A model generated the notes under the pieces. The model searched no databases. It worked only from the letters and a program-made list of their open reading frames with translations, and was not told where the DNA came from. A program made the translations under genes and the position numbers. From Hymenolepis diminuta (Eukaryota; Platyhelminthes; Cestoda; Cyclophyllidea; Hymenolepididae), in assembly GCA_900708905.1 (NCBI GenBank), contig CAADRB010000005.1:3324791-3388790 (forward strand): DNA of 64,000 bases, given 5' to 3'. How positions within the stretch are numbered: position 1 is the first letter of the stretch; each line of letters opens with the position of its first letter. Of this stretch, positions 51,762 to 64,000 are shown piece by piece.

Positions 51762-51767
51762 AATAAA
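51762..51767 (+). terminator. Possible BET1 poly(A) signal AATAAA
   Basis: First clear plus-strand AATAAA after the BET1 stop, about 550 bp downstream, followed by A-rich sequence and then T-rich sequence near 51790-51835. The intervening 3'-UTR-like sequence holds no gene. Confidence 0.4.
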
Positions 51768-52466
51768 AAATGGGACAATCGAATGCATACTCCTCGGGGT
51801 TACTATTATGTTATATCTCTAGGATGAGATTTTTCCTCAAACACTTCTCAATGAGTTTGAAAGTCATCAGTTCTCCACGCTTCCATTTCTTCCTGCTTGA
51901 TTTTACTGAAGTTCTAATTTATCCAAACTACCTTATGTAAAGTTTTCTGGTAGTGTTTGTGCTCTTTGTCGAGTATTTAACTTAACTGGTGTATCCCTAA
52001 GTTTTGACACTGTTAAATTTTAGGGATTCCTTCTAAACTAGCAATTTGATTATTCTCAAGTGTCCTTACCTGTTTCCCTCAAACATAATTGACTTACCTG
52101 TATCCTCCTAACCTCAAATTTATATTCATCCTGACTTACATCTGTTCTGTAATTGCTTCCATCCTCGTTATATTAGCTTTCAGGTGTTATGGTAGTAGTA
52201 CTTGTGCCGTATGTCTTCAGTTACAAATATTTGATCACTCAGGAGAAGTGTGTTACATCAATATGGTTCTCACTCGATCTACGTCCCCCTCCTGTTTAGA
52301 AACAAACTAATATTTGAGTGTGCTTTAATGTTCGTGTGATTTTTTCATAATACCTCGTCTCTGTCTCGCAGTGGTTAGCTGTTTATTTAGTTAAACTGAG
52401 GATACTATAATATCTATTTAAATAGAACTGTCCTTTTCATTCCCGAAATAGGTGCTGTATAAACTT

Positions 52467-52472
52467 TTTATT
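52467..52472 (-). terminator. Possible PSMG2 poly(A) signal AATAAA
   Basis: Minus-strand AATAAA about 213 bases after the PSMG2 stop. BET1 and PSMG2 therefore converge, with about 0.7 kb between their likely cleavage sites. Confidence 0.45.
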
Positions 52473-52684
52473 AGGCAATAATACCCCAAAACTACCTGAT
52501 TTTAACAAAAAAAAGCTCTGAAAAAGTTTGGATTCCACGGTTGAAACCAATAAAGGACATTAACATTTAAACGTGATACGACAGCCAACTTTTATCTGTA
52601 ATTCTAATCCAAACACAAATCAGCATAAACGAACTCAAAGTACAAAGGAATTACTTGCAATATTTAAACAACAACCAATACTAG

Positions 52685-53618
52685 TTAGTACAGGGCTGGA
52701 TCGCATGCACTCCCAAAGAGCATTTTCCAACATTCAGGAGTCCTCCAAGGTTCCACACCTTCAGCAGGATTGATTTTCAACCATCCATTGATTGCATGGG
52801 CCATAAAGAAGGCGTCATTTCTATTGTCCCCATCACAAGTGAACATATTGAGTAGCGTAGTTGGTACCGATTTCATTTTCTCGAGGGATGAGTATATACA
52901 GAGCGTAGCTCCTGAGCCGGGTAGATTTAAAGCCATTCGGCCATTAGGAGAGTCGTAATCAACAACTTCTTCTTGGACTAACTGGGTTAGTCCAATTCGA
53001 GAGAGAGCCTCTAAGTCATCACTAGGGTGAGTCGATGTAAACTGAAGAGGTGGGCCGCGTAATTGCTGATCCTATTTTAAAAGAAATAATAAATTGATTA
53101 AGATACCAACTAAAACGGACCATGGTTAACTATTAGATGTTTACCTTTCTCGTCATTGCAAAGCTACTTGAGAGCAGTATAACACGAGAAAACTTCTGTT
53201 CCGACACAAAATGAGCAATCTCTTTACCAAATTGGTCACGAGCTCCGCTAAATACTGGAACGCGAACTTGGAGGAATGATAATTTTCTACTGTCATCGTC
53301 GTATAACTAAAATACATAAGAGCCAATGTTGAACCAACATTAAATAAACCAACAACTAAGTTTGCCCTCTCATATACATACCTCTAGAGAACAAGCTAAA
53401 GGAGGAGACGAAGTAAGCTCTGGATAAGGTGAAGATCCAACAATCGGTGGAACACTAGGAGAGTTGAGGTAGCCAACAAAGACAGGTTCTAGCGATGATA
53501 TGAGGACATCCATGCAGAGTTGACCGACGTTGCCAACTCCAACGCAAGCGATAATAAGAGCATATTCGTCCCGAACTTTGAGAGAACAGTCAACATTTGA
53601 TGGCACGAGTATGCACAT
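52685..53618 (-). CDS. PSMG2: Proteasome assembly chaperone 2 (PSMG2/PAC2), complete, three exons, 261 aa
   Basis: PAC2 pairs with PAC1 (PSMG1) to guide assembly of the proteasome alpha ring. Exon 1 is 53618-53382 (79 codons), intron 75 nt; exon 2 is 53306-53145 (54 codons), intron 73 nt; exon 3 is 53071-52685 (128 codons plus stop). All junctions are phase 0 with GT/AG ends. The 261 aa compare with about 264 in mammals. Diagnostic blocks: GVGNVGQLCMDVLISSLE (27-44), PPIVGSSPYPE, RKLSFLQVRVPVF in exon 2 followed by RVILLSSSFA, and the C-terminal WRTPECWKMLFGSACDPALY, which matches the family ending. MALNLPGSGATLCIYSSLEK corresponds to the Gly-rich loop region. An AG lies directly before the ATG (ttaatag/ATG), so the message may be trans-spliced onto its start codon. 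Soluble, no membrane segment. Confidence 0.95.
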
Positions 53619-56600
53619 CTATTAAGGAGTAAAACTCGCATTAACGAATCAAGTTGAAACTACTAGCCGTAAGTTCAATTACGAAAAATTCATAAATTAA
53701 AATAGGGCAATAAAATACTCTTATTCAGTTTTGTGGTTATTTTATGTAAAAATAACGACATAGTAAACTGACAACGGCGAAAAACTTTTATTGATAAAGC
53801 AATGATGAGGAATACTGATATTTGAGGTTACTTAACAACTAACACTAACTAACATATCCTCTCTGTGAGACCAATAATTTTGTTTGCTATTCAGGAGATG
53901 GCCTTGACTGTCAAATTTTACAGATCTAAATTTTTCAACAATATTTAATTGTGCATGAGAATAATTTCTATAATTTGATGGTAAAATATTTCTAAAATTT
54001 TATTTACTTGTCCGAAATAAGCTTGTGCAGTCTACCAAGTAATCCAAAACACAGATATTAAATACGCTTATAATTCTGGATCAATTTATTTTCACTTTCT
54101 TTTTGTATCTAATAATTTTTTCGATTATATCAAATAAAGTTTAATTCAAGTAACCATTTTGATGTCCCTCTACAATTATCCAATGCCAGTTTATTATTTT
54201 CATTATACTATTTGAGTAGATGCCACCTTTTTTTGCTCTTAATCCTTCATTACGTGTAAATCAAAATACTTTTAAGTTAAATAATTATTACTCTAAATAA
54301 AACCATTGTTCATTAAAAAGAAGGAGTCAAATTTGCAATGTCGATGAAATGTCCCTAATTTCTTCTCGTTTATTCGATATACTTTTATTCCTTGCGTAAA
54401 ATATTAATTTTTCTGCATTATTACCTGCTTAAAGCCTCTATTTATACTAAATATTGCAACCGATTTATAATTAATTTGTTGTCTTACTTTTCAAGATGGT
54501 TTATGTTAGGAAATTTCGCTGGTTCTCCGTATAAAAATTGATTTATCGATTTACTGTATTACAATACTGCTAAGAATACTTACATGTTTTAATTATTTCA
54601 GGTAGTCTTAACTCCCATAAGCGAAACCAAATAATCAATAAAATATATAATTTCCAAACTTGTTCCGTCAATTTCAAAGTATCTCTACTTATTTTGCGAA
54701 GTAAAATGAGCGCTCTATTTTCTGAGTATGCAAGTGGATGGAATTCCAAATTGAGTTGCTTTGAATTGTAAATAATGGTAAGTAGGTCTTATTAAAGACG
54801 AGAGAATCTTTATCGAGTTGATAAAAAACTCTTCGGAATTCCTGTATGGCGCATTTCTGTGGACGTGCATCCTCTTAGTGTTTCTGCTATGCGTAATTTA
54901 ATTGAAACATTTCTGACTCACTTTGGCACTGCTTCTAAAACTAAAGTAATGAATGAGCATAAATATTTTTTGAAAATCCCACTGTTAGTAGGCCATTAGT
55001 TTCCTTCTAAGCAAAATAGACTGGGAAAAGGATAGAGGCCCACAAAAGATGTTTGGATCAGAAATGACTCATAGTCATAGATAATGATGATATAATGGGA
55101 TACTAAGACATTACAGACTAAAAATAGGAAGAAATTCGCAGAAATTAGTTTTAATCTTTCTTATTTGTCACGATAAGAATTTCTTAAAAAATTATAAACG
55201 TGGGTTTGGCAGCCATTTATTTGCCCTGGCCGTTCGTATCTTGTAATCTTGAATGTCAAAAATTCGACTGATCAATTTAATTTTCTAAAATTTTGGAATT
55301 TTCGCATTGTTTCTAGGAAAACTCAACGGTATTTTTGTTAAATATTTCAAAATAAATCAAAATATTAACTTCTTACATTTCAGCGGAAGTGAATAAACTT
55401 CGATCAGGCATTTGTTTCAACGATTTCGGTTTCCAATAAAAAGTCTGATCCTAAGCGAAATAAACACATCTTTACAACAACCAATGCAAAAATAAATGTA
55501 GATTATGGTGATAAAGGTGAGGTATAACAACAAGATGCAAGGAAGTTACAATTACAATCACTATAGATACTAATGCATTCATCCGGTTCCAATGTTTCAG
55601 AATTCATTACGCGATTCTCGTACTTAATTTTTTGTTGGAAAAAACTGGACGCAACTACTGACACTATTATGAATTAGAAATTGATTAGCGGATTGACATA
55701 TTTCTCTAATATTAGAAAGAATATTTGGTGAGTCTAGTTATGATCGAAGTTTATTTCCAAAGTGTAAGTGCTTGATTTGAATAAAGTATTGAAAATTATG
55801 CACCAGTCAGTCGTAAACAGTTATATAATCTATTTAAACCTTCAAATACAACCGAGTGAGTGCAGCCCCATTTATGTGAGTGTCTTATGGTGCTGAAAAA
55901 CTAAAGTCTCAATAAATATAATATGTCGGTAACAGGATAGGACTTAACGACTTCATTTTATAATAATCCGTTCAGCCATAAAAATTAATCGTTACAAATT
56001 GAGCAGAGGATAAAACGGATAGCTTCAAGACGTCAATTTCCTTAATACTTTAGAGTTACATCCATCAAAAATAATCACAAGATGATAATAATAACTTACA
56101 AAGAGGAAATTGCAGTGTACAAGTCTTCAACATAACGTAGAGAGGCTTGACAAGCTTTCACCTTTCGCACCTCTTTGAATTTAACCAGAAAAGAGGCAGG
56201 AAGTGCATGCAGAAAACAAAGAAAGCGTCAGCCTCCTAATTAGCAAACTAGTTGAAAAAGTGGGCAATTTGTAGGTAAGAGGGAAAGAGGAGATTTAACA
56301 GCTGGATAGTTAATAACCAACCTAACATTAGGTATGGCGCTAGGTCCAAATTCCATTCTCACCTTATATCGGATCCATGATTTGCAAACAAATGCAGATT
56401 ACTGAACAATCACTTTGACCAATTTATAGAAAAGGGGGACGATGACCATCTCTCTTCAGAAACTTCGATAAACTTCAGCCATCACTCATAATAGCCAGAT
56501 ACAATGATACAGTATTATTATTTGGGAATCGATCAGATGCACTTAGGGAGAGGGGAAGCCAATCGTATCAGTGACGCCATGTCTTAGGGAGAGCTGATTA

Positions 56601-58074
56601 TGTAGTCTAATACGAAGGATATGGATATCACAATTTGGAGTCTACAGTTTTAGTTGGATGCAATGTTTTACACCTAACTGCTTTTTGTTGCTTTAGGAGA
56701 TACATTAATGGATATGGCATGACAAGCCGATCAATACAACGGATCAACGGATCAATAAGCTCTGAACTGTGCGGAGATAAACTCTCTCGGGAATATAAGG
56801 ACTAAACCTGATATTTTAACTGGAAAACATTAAAATTATTCCTATTAAGAAAAAGTGAATAACCCACTGTATCCAGTATTGGAAAAGCAAGACTCTTTTG
56901 AATCATTGACTGTAAGACCTACTTTCGCTTGGTCCTTCTCTTTATCCCTCATCGGGCGATTTTACTGTTCCTTATGTTTTGGCACCTTCCAATACTTAAA
57001 TGTAGTTTTTTCCCCTTCCAATGGCAGTATTAGCCGACTTTCCCAGAATCATATATAAAGATAGGATGATCGGCACTACGAAAATAAGCGAATTATGATT
57101 TGTGCAGAAATAAGTTGTGATAAGTCACGGACCCAGTGCACCAGAAAATACCTCGAATCTGATTTATACCAAATTATCACCGCTCTCTCCCAAAGGGGAA
57201 AAAATTCTGCAAATTAATCCCAATCCATTCTTTTATAAACTGCTCTGAGAAGCGGAGTTTATGAAGAGAAGACATTCTTTACAAAATAAGTGCTCCCATG
57301 AATTTGATATTATGATTTGAGTTATAAAAATCGAAGTAAGAGAATAAATAAATAAATCAATGAGAAAAATGAGCTAAAATTAATAAGCAATTTATGCAAA
57401 CACATTAATTCAATACATTAAAATTTGAAGGCCATATAATCTTCTGTCCTAATGTTATCTCTGATAAGGTGTTGTATCACTGTGTTTTGCTTAGCAATAA
57501 AATTTCCGAGAGCATAATGTTGAATAATGGCGTTAGGATCTTGAAGTATCTCAAACATTTTTGAAGTCATAAAATTAATTGAAACAGATTTTAGGTGTAA
57601 TTTCTAGGGAAAAATGCGCTGTAGCATGATCGATTTCTGAGTATGTACAGATAAGAGAAAGAGCACAAAATACGTGGCGTCAAGTGAAGTAATGTTCCTT
57701 CTAATCGAAAGTGGGAAATGATTCAACACTTATTTTGGGAAAACCTGATGGTTATCCATTAAATAAATGTGTGGATATGCATTATCTGTCATTGATTGAC
57801 ATTCATGGATAAAAAGGGATACAAGTATATCTCTCATGAGTACGAAACCTATTGACTTTTATTAAATATCAGAGTACTGATACTACTTTAATCATTAATT
57901 AGTGAATCATCGTTTTTTCGAGGAAAAAGAATAGGGCACCATGGTGCCTCCCTTTATAATTATATGGATATTCTATTTATTCCGTACTTCATCCCCTCTG
58001 ATGTTATAGTCGAAGTAGTAAAAGTCTCGAAGATTCAATTTGTAATACTTTCTATAAATTTAAAAGATATTAAA

Positions 58075-58173
58075 ATGAGACGCACGTACGCTTTAAGACC
58101 ATTTGAACGCGCCTATTTTGTTCTTGATACTAAAACTGCACAGGCATTAAGGGATTCCTTTAGGCTCAAACAG
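58075..58173 (+). CDS. Candidate first coding exon of an unidentified gene
   Basis: 33 codons beginning MRRTYALRPFERAYFVL and ending RLKQ, directly followed by gttagt (donor-like; the left-edge gene uses a similar gttaga). Codon choice is mixed and protein-like, with an amphipathic basic N-terminus that could be a mitochondrial presequence. The upstream frame stays open to 57964, so the start is uncertain. I could not find a downstream exon that joins in phase 0. The stretch after ctatag at about 58586 reads protein-like but needs phase 1. Treat as a hint only. Confidence 0.2.
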
Positions 58174-59786
58174 GTTAGTGCATTTTCATTCCTTTCAGAA
58201 GTCTAACTAAAAGGAGTTCAGTGATTCATTCTTTTTAATTGGAAATGTGGAAAATGTATTCATTATTCAAACGATGGCTTAGACAAAGATGAAAACATTC
58301 TAAATAATTTACGTAAACAGAGGAAGGTGGTATCCCTAAAGACCAAAACAGAGCCGGTAAATAAACTCTAAATACTTTAATAAGGTGTTCAGGTTTTAAA
58401 TAAAATCATCCTTAATCGAGTTGATATAGAAAAAATATATTTGAAAATCAATATTTTAAGGGAATAATGTTACCCAAGTAACAACTTTTTAGAATACTAA
58501 CATTAAAAATAGATTCCCGGATTGACCCCTGGCTTTTGTGAGTGATAATACAAGGTACCTCCTCAATTCTGTTATCTTTTCTATAGTACGTGGGTTAGAT
58601 GACGTTGAAGTAATAAGAGGGAGACTTTTACAGTCAAATCTCTTATAAGTAATTCTTTTTCAATATAATCATTATAGATTTTACATAGTAACAAAATATT
58701 TTATTATTTTGAATAAATGAAAGAAATCATCCATTTGAAAAGGTCTCTTAGAGATCACAATTCCCAGAACTGCTATATGTGGTTCTTATTCTTAGTGCAA
58801 AGGAAGCGGGGCCGAAATACAGGAGCGAATAGGCAAAACATATATTTAAGAAATGGAATTTAAGCATCCACGGTCTCAACAGATGCAACCAATCCATGGG
58901 AGGGTGAGAAGGTGAAGATGTAATAAAAATAAGCGGGTGTATTTTTGGTAAAGGGGAATGGAGGACAACTTTAGAAATCTCTAGGACAGACTCAAAGATA
59001 AGCGTGGACTTCAACTGACGAATAGATCAGACCACGAAATGGACTATGAAAAATCTTTCAAATTTTTTCAAAATAGAGTAGAATATCTTACCTGGTCTAG
59101 ATTTTATTGAATGGAAACCATATTTTAGAAATAATATTCTTGTTACTGCTTTTTATGAATTTGTGCTATATTGCTCAGGTAGAACATTTCAGTGGCTGGG
59201 TGATAAGATTTAGCAACCCGAAGGGGTCTCTTTTGACGTTTAAATGTTCTATAACTTACCACATTATCAAAATACCGCGAAGTTCGGAAACCAGATGTTC
59301 CAATGGAAAGATCATCACGAATTTTCATGCAACACTAATGACTACATATTCTGTGATTGAGCTCTGAGAAATTTATGATTCGAGAGTCATAGTCTTGTGC
59401 TCAATTTAAATTTAAAAAAAGAATTATTTTTTGTTCTTTCTATATTCCCCATTCTAAAATTTTTCCTCTTACTCCGAAAACAATACAAATCAATTACGTC
59501 ATTCTAAAGAACCTCCAACATGAGATTCCTCTGAAAACTAAACAAAGAAAGCAAAAAAGATTAGCATCCATATTAAAGATGAATGATCAAAACACAAATG
59601 TGTAAATTTCTGGCTGGTGTCCAAGACTCCCAACAATTGTCCATTGTGATCAGACAAGTCCTGATACACTTTTGCGCAATCTGCCCGCAATGGTATTTCC
59701 AATGTTCCAAATCATTTATAACTGACGCATTAAGATGTGACCATTGTTAAATGTCCTTCATATAACAATTAAATTAGATTTATTGA

Positions 59787-59834
59787 ACAATAAATAATAA
59801 AAATAAAATATAAATAATAAATAATAAAAATAAT
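59787..59834. repeat. A/T-rich simple repeat (AAT/AAAT units)
   Basis: Nearly 50 bases composed of taaataataa and aaataaaatataa units without G or C apart from the flanks. Confidence 0.9.
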
Positions 59835-62800
59835 TGTTACTACATACTAGAAATAATTGGAACTAAAGTATACTTTAAATTCGAGTTATGATTGTCAAAA
59901 AATTTGCAGATTTTCATGTTTGTTCATGAAAGTTGTGAACATTCAAATGAGCTGGGACAGGCTGGTGATAGATCATTTCATAACCTACCTAAATTTCCCC
60001 TACTAGAAAAAGAAATAACAAAACTCATTTCGAATGTCAAATGATTGATCATAAAGTGGGAATTCGTAAGATTCTTGCAGACTGATGAAATAGTAATTAA
60101 TATGGGATTATAAAAAAAGCTGAGAAGGATTAATTCGGACATTTTCAGTATCACAAAATTGAGGGATGTTTTTAAAACAACTTTATGGTAAAGAGAAGTG
60201 AAAACAAAGCAGAGATCGGAGAAAATCGTCTTTTTCCATAAACCTCATTTCTGTTTCCTGCCTAACGAGAGGCAGCCATCGATATGTATTCACTAATTTA
60301 ATCTAGGCCTAAGGTTGCCCAGATTTAGAAGGTGGTAGAGAAGAGACAGGTAACTCAAATGTTGGCTTAATTATATGACTTCCGATCGGTAAGTAATGAT
60401 TGGCTGCTTGATCGGCCAATAATACAACAGAGATAAGATTACATTTCCTTTTAAAGCCAATAATCGACAATCCGGAGCATAAGAAATGAAGCCAATGAAC
60501 TTCTTTTCATGTCCACCGAAAGCATTCAAATCAGATTTCTAGATATTGTATTTATTCTAATGTATTCTAATTTTCGAATTAAAAATGACGAGAAATGATA
60601 TGAAAAACGCGGCATTTTCAATCCCTTTGTTTAATCGATTGTGTTTACAAAAAACAATTAAAAATTTGAAAAGAATGTTAAAATGTAAAAACGGATAATC
60701 ATAAAGTCTCGTTGACCTCTCTTCAATGTATCAATACGTGAAAATTAGGCATCTTTGAGTTCAGTTTGCATCCTCAATATGATGTTTAAATAAATTGAAT
60801 TTTTGTGTACTCTAGTTTGACAAAAGAAGAGCCCCATATTTGTTAGATCAAAGCCGTAACTATTCAAATGATAGAATACCTCGAAGGTCCTTCAAACTTA
60901 AATATGAAAACTGATAACTATCACCTCTAGAGGTCTTGGTCCTAATGATCCACCTAAACCCTTATGAGATAAAAGCCAAATTAATAATGAATGATGGAAT
61001 GAAGAACTTCGCCCTTTATGTATAAGAACGAGGTCATGCAAAACATGAAAATTGATATTTATGTCGAAGAATAGTTCGAAAGATATTGAAAACCAGCCAG
61101 GGACATATTTTTAATCAAATTGATAACGATTGTCATTTACTCGACCATGGGTATCACTTTCTTATACCAAAATAAGATAAAATTAACCTTGAAGGGAGAA
61201 AATGAAAGAAAAATTGACACCCTGACTGATCGAGGGAACAGTATTTGAAAATCTTACTTTCATTTTCCAATAATAAGCACTTTTACAATTTATTTGAACT
61301 TCTCCGCTTTATTTAGATGCTCTCCACGATTAAAAACGTCTTTGCTTGGCAATAAATAAAATTAACGATAAATATTAAACTAATTACAGAGGGGTTAATA
61401 ATTTCCTCTTTTAAAACCTTTCCTTTCATATAATAAATCGAATCTCTTGTCATGCCGTAATTTCTTTCATGCCCATAACCCGTCATCGTGTCGATGGACT
61501 AGATGTCCTCTTACGCAAGTAATGTTTACTCTAGGGAATTTTCAACATTCTGGTACATTCGCGTAACACGTGTGATAGTTGGCCCTTTTGGTACACTAAG
61601 GTCAATAGACAAGTGAAATGTACTTTTACAGTTGGGAAGATAGTCTCCCAGTCTGTGCAAATTGATGACTGAACTGCACGTCGACATAAGAACTGCGGCT
61701 GAACCTCATTTTAAATCTTTTAACTGGTCCTCCAATCTTGTTAAGTTTTCCAGTGAAAAGTAAAAGCGTTTATCTCAGAGTTAAACCTGTTTTGAATTGC
61801 AACTATTAACTGAGGCCGACGATCTTTAAAAGTTGACAGGTCAATAGTTCAAAGTCAAGAGAGAATTCTAGTTTTCAAACTTGAGTGAATCATTAAGTGA
61901 TCGTCGAAATGAAAACAAAATTTGAATTACATTCTTTCTCGAGATGGTATGGTAAAACAAATTTATACTCTAATTCAACTTTAAAATCTAGTTTTATTGT
62001 AAACAAAATGTAGAGGTCTTTCAACAGGTAATCCGAAGCTCTATTCAAATACTATAACTGAAAATCAAATTTTTTACTTCACAAGGAGAGTTCACTTGAT
62101 AAATCGAAAGGTTGCATTTGAGATTAACAAATCGAGTTAAAATCGAATTCCATATACTTTTATTCGTGAAGCATGGACTTTGAAGCAGTTCACTATTTTG
62201 TCTACAGCTGAAAAGCCGTTTCAAGGAAATAACTGATGACGAAATGGTTACAGCTGAATCTGAAATGGATTTATTTCTTTAAAGTTCTGAGCATATTTTT
62301 AAAGCTAGGTTTATTAGTTTAGGCTACTTCAAGGCGGAAAATTTGAGAGATTGCCCCCTTGAAGTCAATATTTATACATAGCCCAAGTTCATCCCTAAAA
62401 ATTCCATTCATTGAGACTTGTGAGAGCTTTCAGTTGAAACTACGGCAGGTGAGTGAAAAATTACATTAGTTTTTGGCTTTCAAGGGCGATGGTGTGCGTT
62501 ACTTTTCACTTTTCTAATTCTTGCATTCACAAAACAGTTCAAATTCAAATGATTGTAAGAGAAATCGCATTTCCAATTCGATCAAGTTTGAAAGACCGGT
62601 GGTGGCGCCATTCCCGTCTTTTGATTTGCAAAGTCATTAACGAAACTTACCTTCTTTTTGCCAAGACTGCAAGATGCTACTAACTTATCAGATTTTACTA
62701 ATCTTACTAAGTTTTACTAATCTAAAACTTAGCTATAAAGTAGCCTGTTCGCTTCTTGATATTGCTTTGTTTTCATCGTAACACCATCATCGGGTCAAAT

Positions 62801-64000
62801 TACACTAATTCTGTTGCGGTAGAGCTAGAATTAATACGATGAATAAAAAAGAGGGAATGAAAACGGATGGAACTGAACGATTTTATATGGGTTCTAGAGC
62901 TGTTTGTTTTTTAAAATAAGTAGTAATTGGGAGAGATAGATGTTAAGCTTGACAAGGCTTACTTATATTCGTAAATAACATGCATTAGCGAATCAGTAAG
63001 GACATATTTTACCATTCTAACGTGTCCGCGAATACGAGCTGTGTGTGGCCAAATACTTTGTTAAGTCTGGGTCGCATGCTTGTTGTTGTGTCCACGTGGG
63101 TCCAGATTTTAGATCAAGCGGTTTAACAGGGGGCTGGAGCTAATACACGGAGAGATTCATGTGCAAATACGTATCCATCCATTACGTATCCAGAAATTTC
63201 GTTCAGCATGCTGCCATCTGACATGTTACTTGGCCATTTCCAATGTCATTTATTCTAAGAATTCTCCATGCCGACATTAATTAGATGTTTAGTTATTGAT
63301 GCACCTATGTGTTAGGGGTTCACTACTCATGAATAATATTAACTTGCCCTTCCAGAGTAGACTACCAGTTTATCCTCAGGAAGGCTCCATAATGCTTCTC
63401 AGAGTAAGTGATTGAAAGTAATTTCCTTCATTGAGCTTGGAACATACATGGTCTTAGGAAAAAGGCACATTGATGAGGTTATAATACTTTTCCTCTGAAG
63501 TAACATTCATACCATAGTTATCTATTTAATGCAAGGGAGATATTCCATGTGGATAGTCATTGTGCACAATCTCAGTGAATCAAAAAGCACTGTTAGCTGA
63601 ACGCAACGGACTTCTAAGTCCAGTGTATTTTCTCTAAATGCACTTTTAAGGACATTTGCATTTCACGTAATTTACGATTTCACACCGAATCCTAGACTTG
63701 TCTAAAATGCACCATCTTCCGAACTGTCCTAACTCCGATTTTATTGGCTAAAATTTGCCCTTCAACACTTGCACCGAAATTTCAATAAAACAGTAGGGAA
63801 AAAGTGAACAGTAATTCTAGTTGGTCATGATTCTTGGATAAGTAAACAAAATGAATTCGAAATTATGGAATAGATAGAGAATTTGCAAATACTAACATTA
63901 GATGAACTTATTCTGGGAGTGTAAACAATGTTTAACCGACGAAGAGTTGACAAATCCCCCCAAATTAAGGCAGTTTTTATTTGATATTAGTTGCAAATAT

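Larger units (their letters stand above)
53621..64000. other. Long, apparently non-coding right flank
   Basis: Ten kilobases of AT-rich DNA with stops in all frames and only short chance ORFs. The exceptions I note are a candidate exon at 58075-58173 and an A/T-rich (AAT-like) simple repeat at 59787-59834. I recognise no domain, RNA gene or transposase. Confidence 0.5.

Noticed and set aside
59107..59367. 86-codon plus ORF with an internal acceptor (tattgctcag/gtagaac)
   Set aside because: The N-terminal half resembles a signal peptide only because it is T-rich; no second exon, donor or homologue is recognisable.

Overview
This is a eukaryotic genomic window, AT-rich and gene-poor. It most likely comes from a parasitic flatworm, probably a tapeworm and perhaps a hymenolepidid. 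I base this on three things: a GAPDH with the flatworm-style N-terminus [15 protein letters not shown], a mix of very short introns (32-52 nt) with multi-kilobase introns, and splice-acceptor-like sequences directly in front of start codons, as expected in animals that trans-splice a leader. The genus is inference. I see no prokaryotic, organellar or viral gene.

Layout: (1) 1-298, minus strand: the 5' end of an unidentified gene running off the left edge. (2) 303-9500: intergenic DNA with degraded repeats, including an inverted-repeat pair around 1.0 and 3.0 kb. (3) 9606-10657, minus: a complete two-exon GAPDH gene (336 aa) with a TATA box and nearby CCAAT-type boxes. (4) 10.86-18.5 kb: intergenic. 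(5) 18510-50450, minus: a ten-exon gene of about 32 kb, reconstructed here exon by exon, encoding an 808-aa disks-large-associated (DLGAP/GKAP/SAPAP) scaffold protein. Its introns hold most of the window's old interspersed repeats. (6) 50807-51212, plus: a three-exon BET1-type Golgi SNARE (101 aa), head-to-head with DLGAP across a 356-bp shared upstream region. (7) 52685-53618, minus: a complete three-exon PSMG2 (proteasome assembly chaperone 2, 261 aa), convergent with BET1. (8) 53.6-64 kb: apparently non-coding, with one candidate exon at 58075-58173.

The genes belong to unrelated pathways: glycolysis, synaptic or junctional scaffolding, ER-Golgi traffic and proteasome assembly. There is no operon-like logic apart from the shared DLGAP/BET1 upstream region. 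All exon models were chosen by eye from GT/AG signals and reading-phase consistency. Every junction in the GAPDH, DLGAP, BET1 and PSMG2 models keeps the reading frame. I did not find a convincing novel biological system. The points most worth checking are the altered DLGAP C-terminal PDZ ligand, unusual residues in GAPDH, the four-base coding first exon of BET1, the candidate trans-splice acceptors, and several unnamed repeat families.
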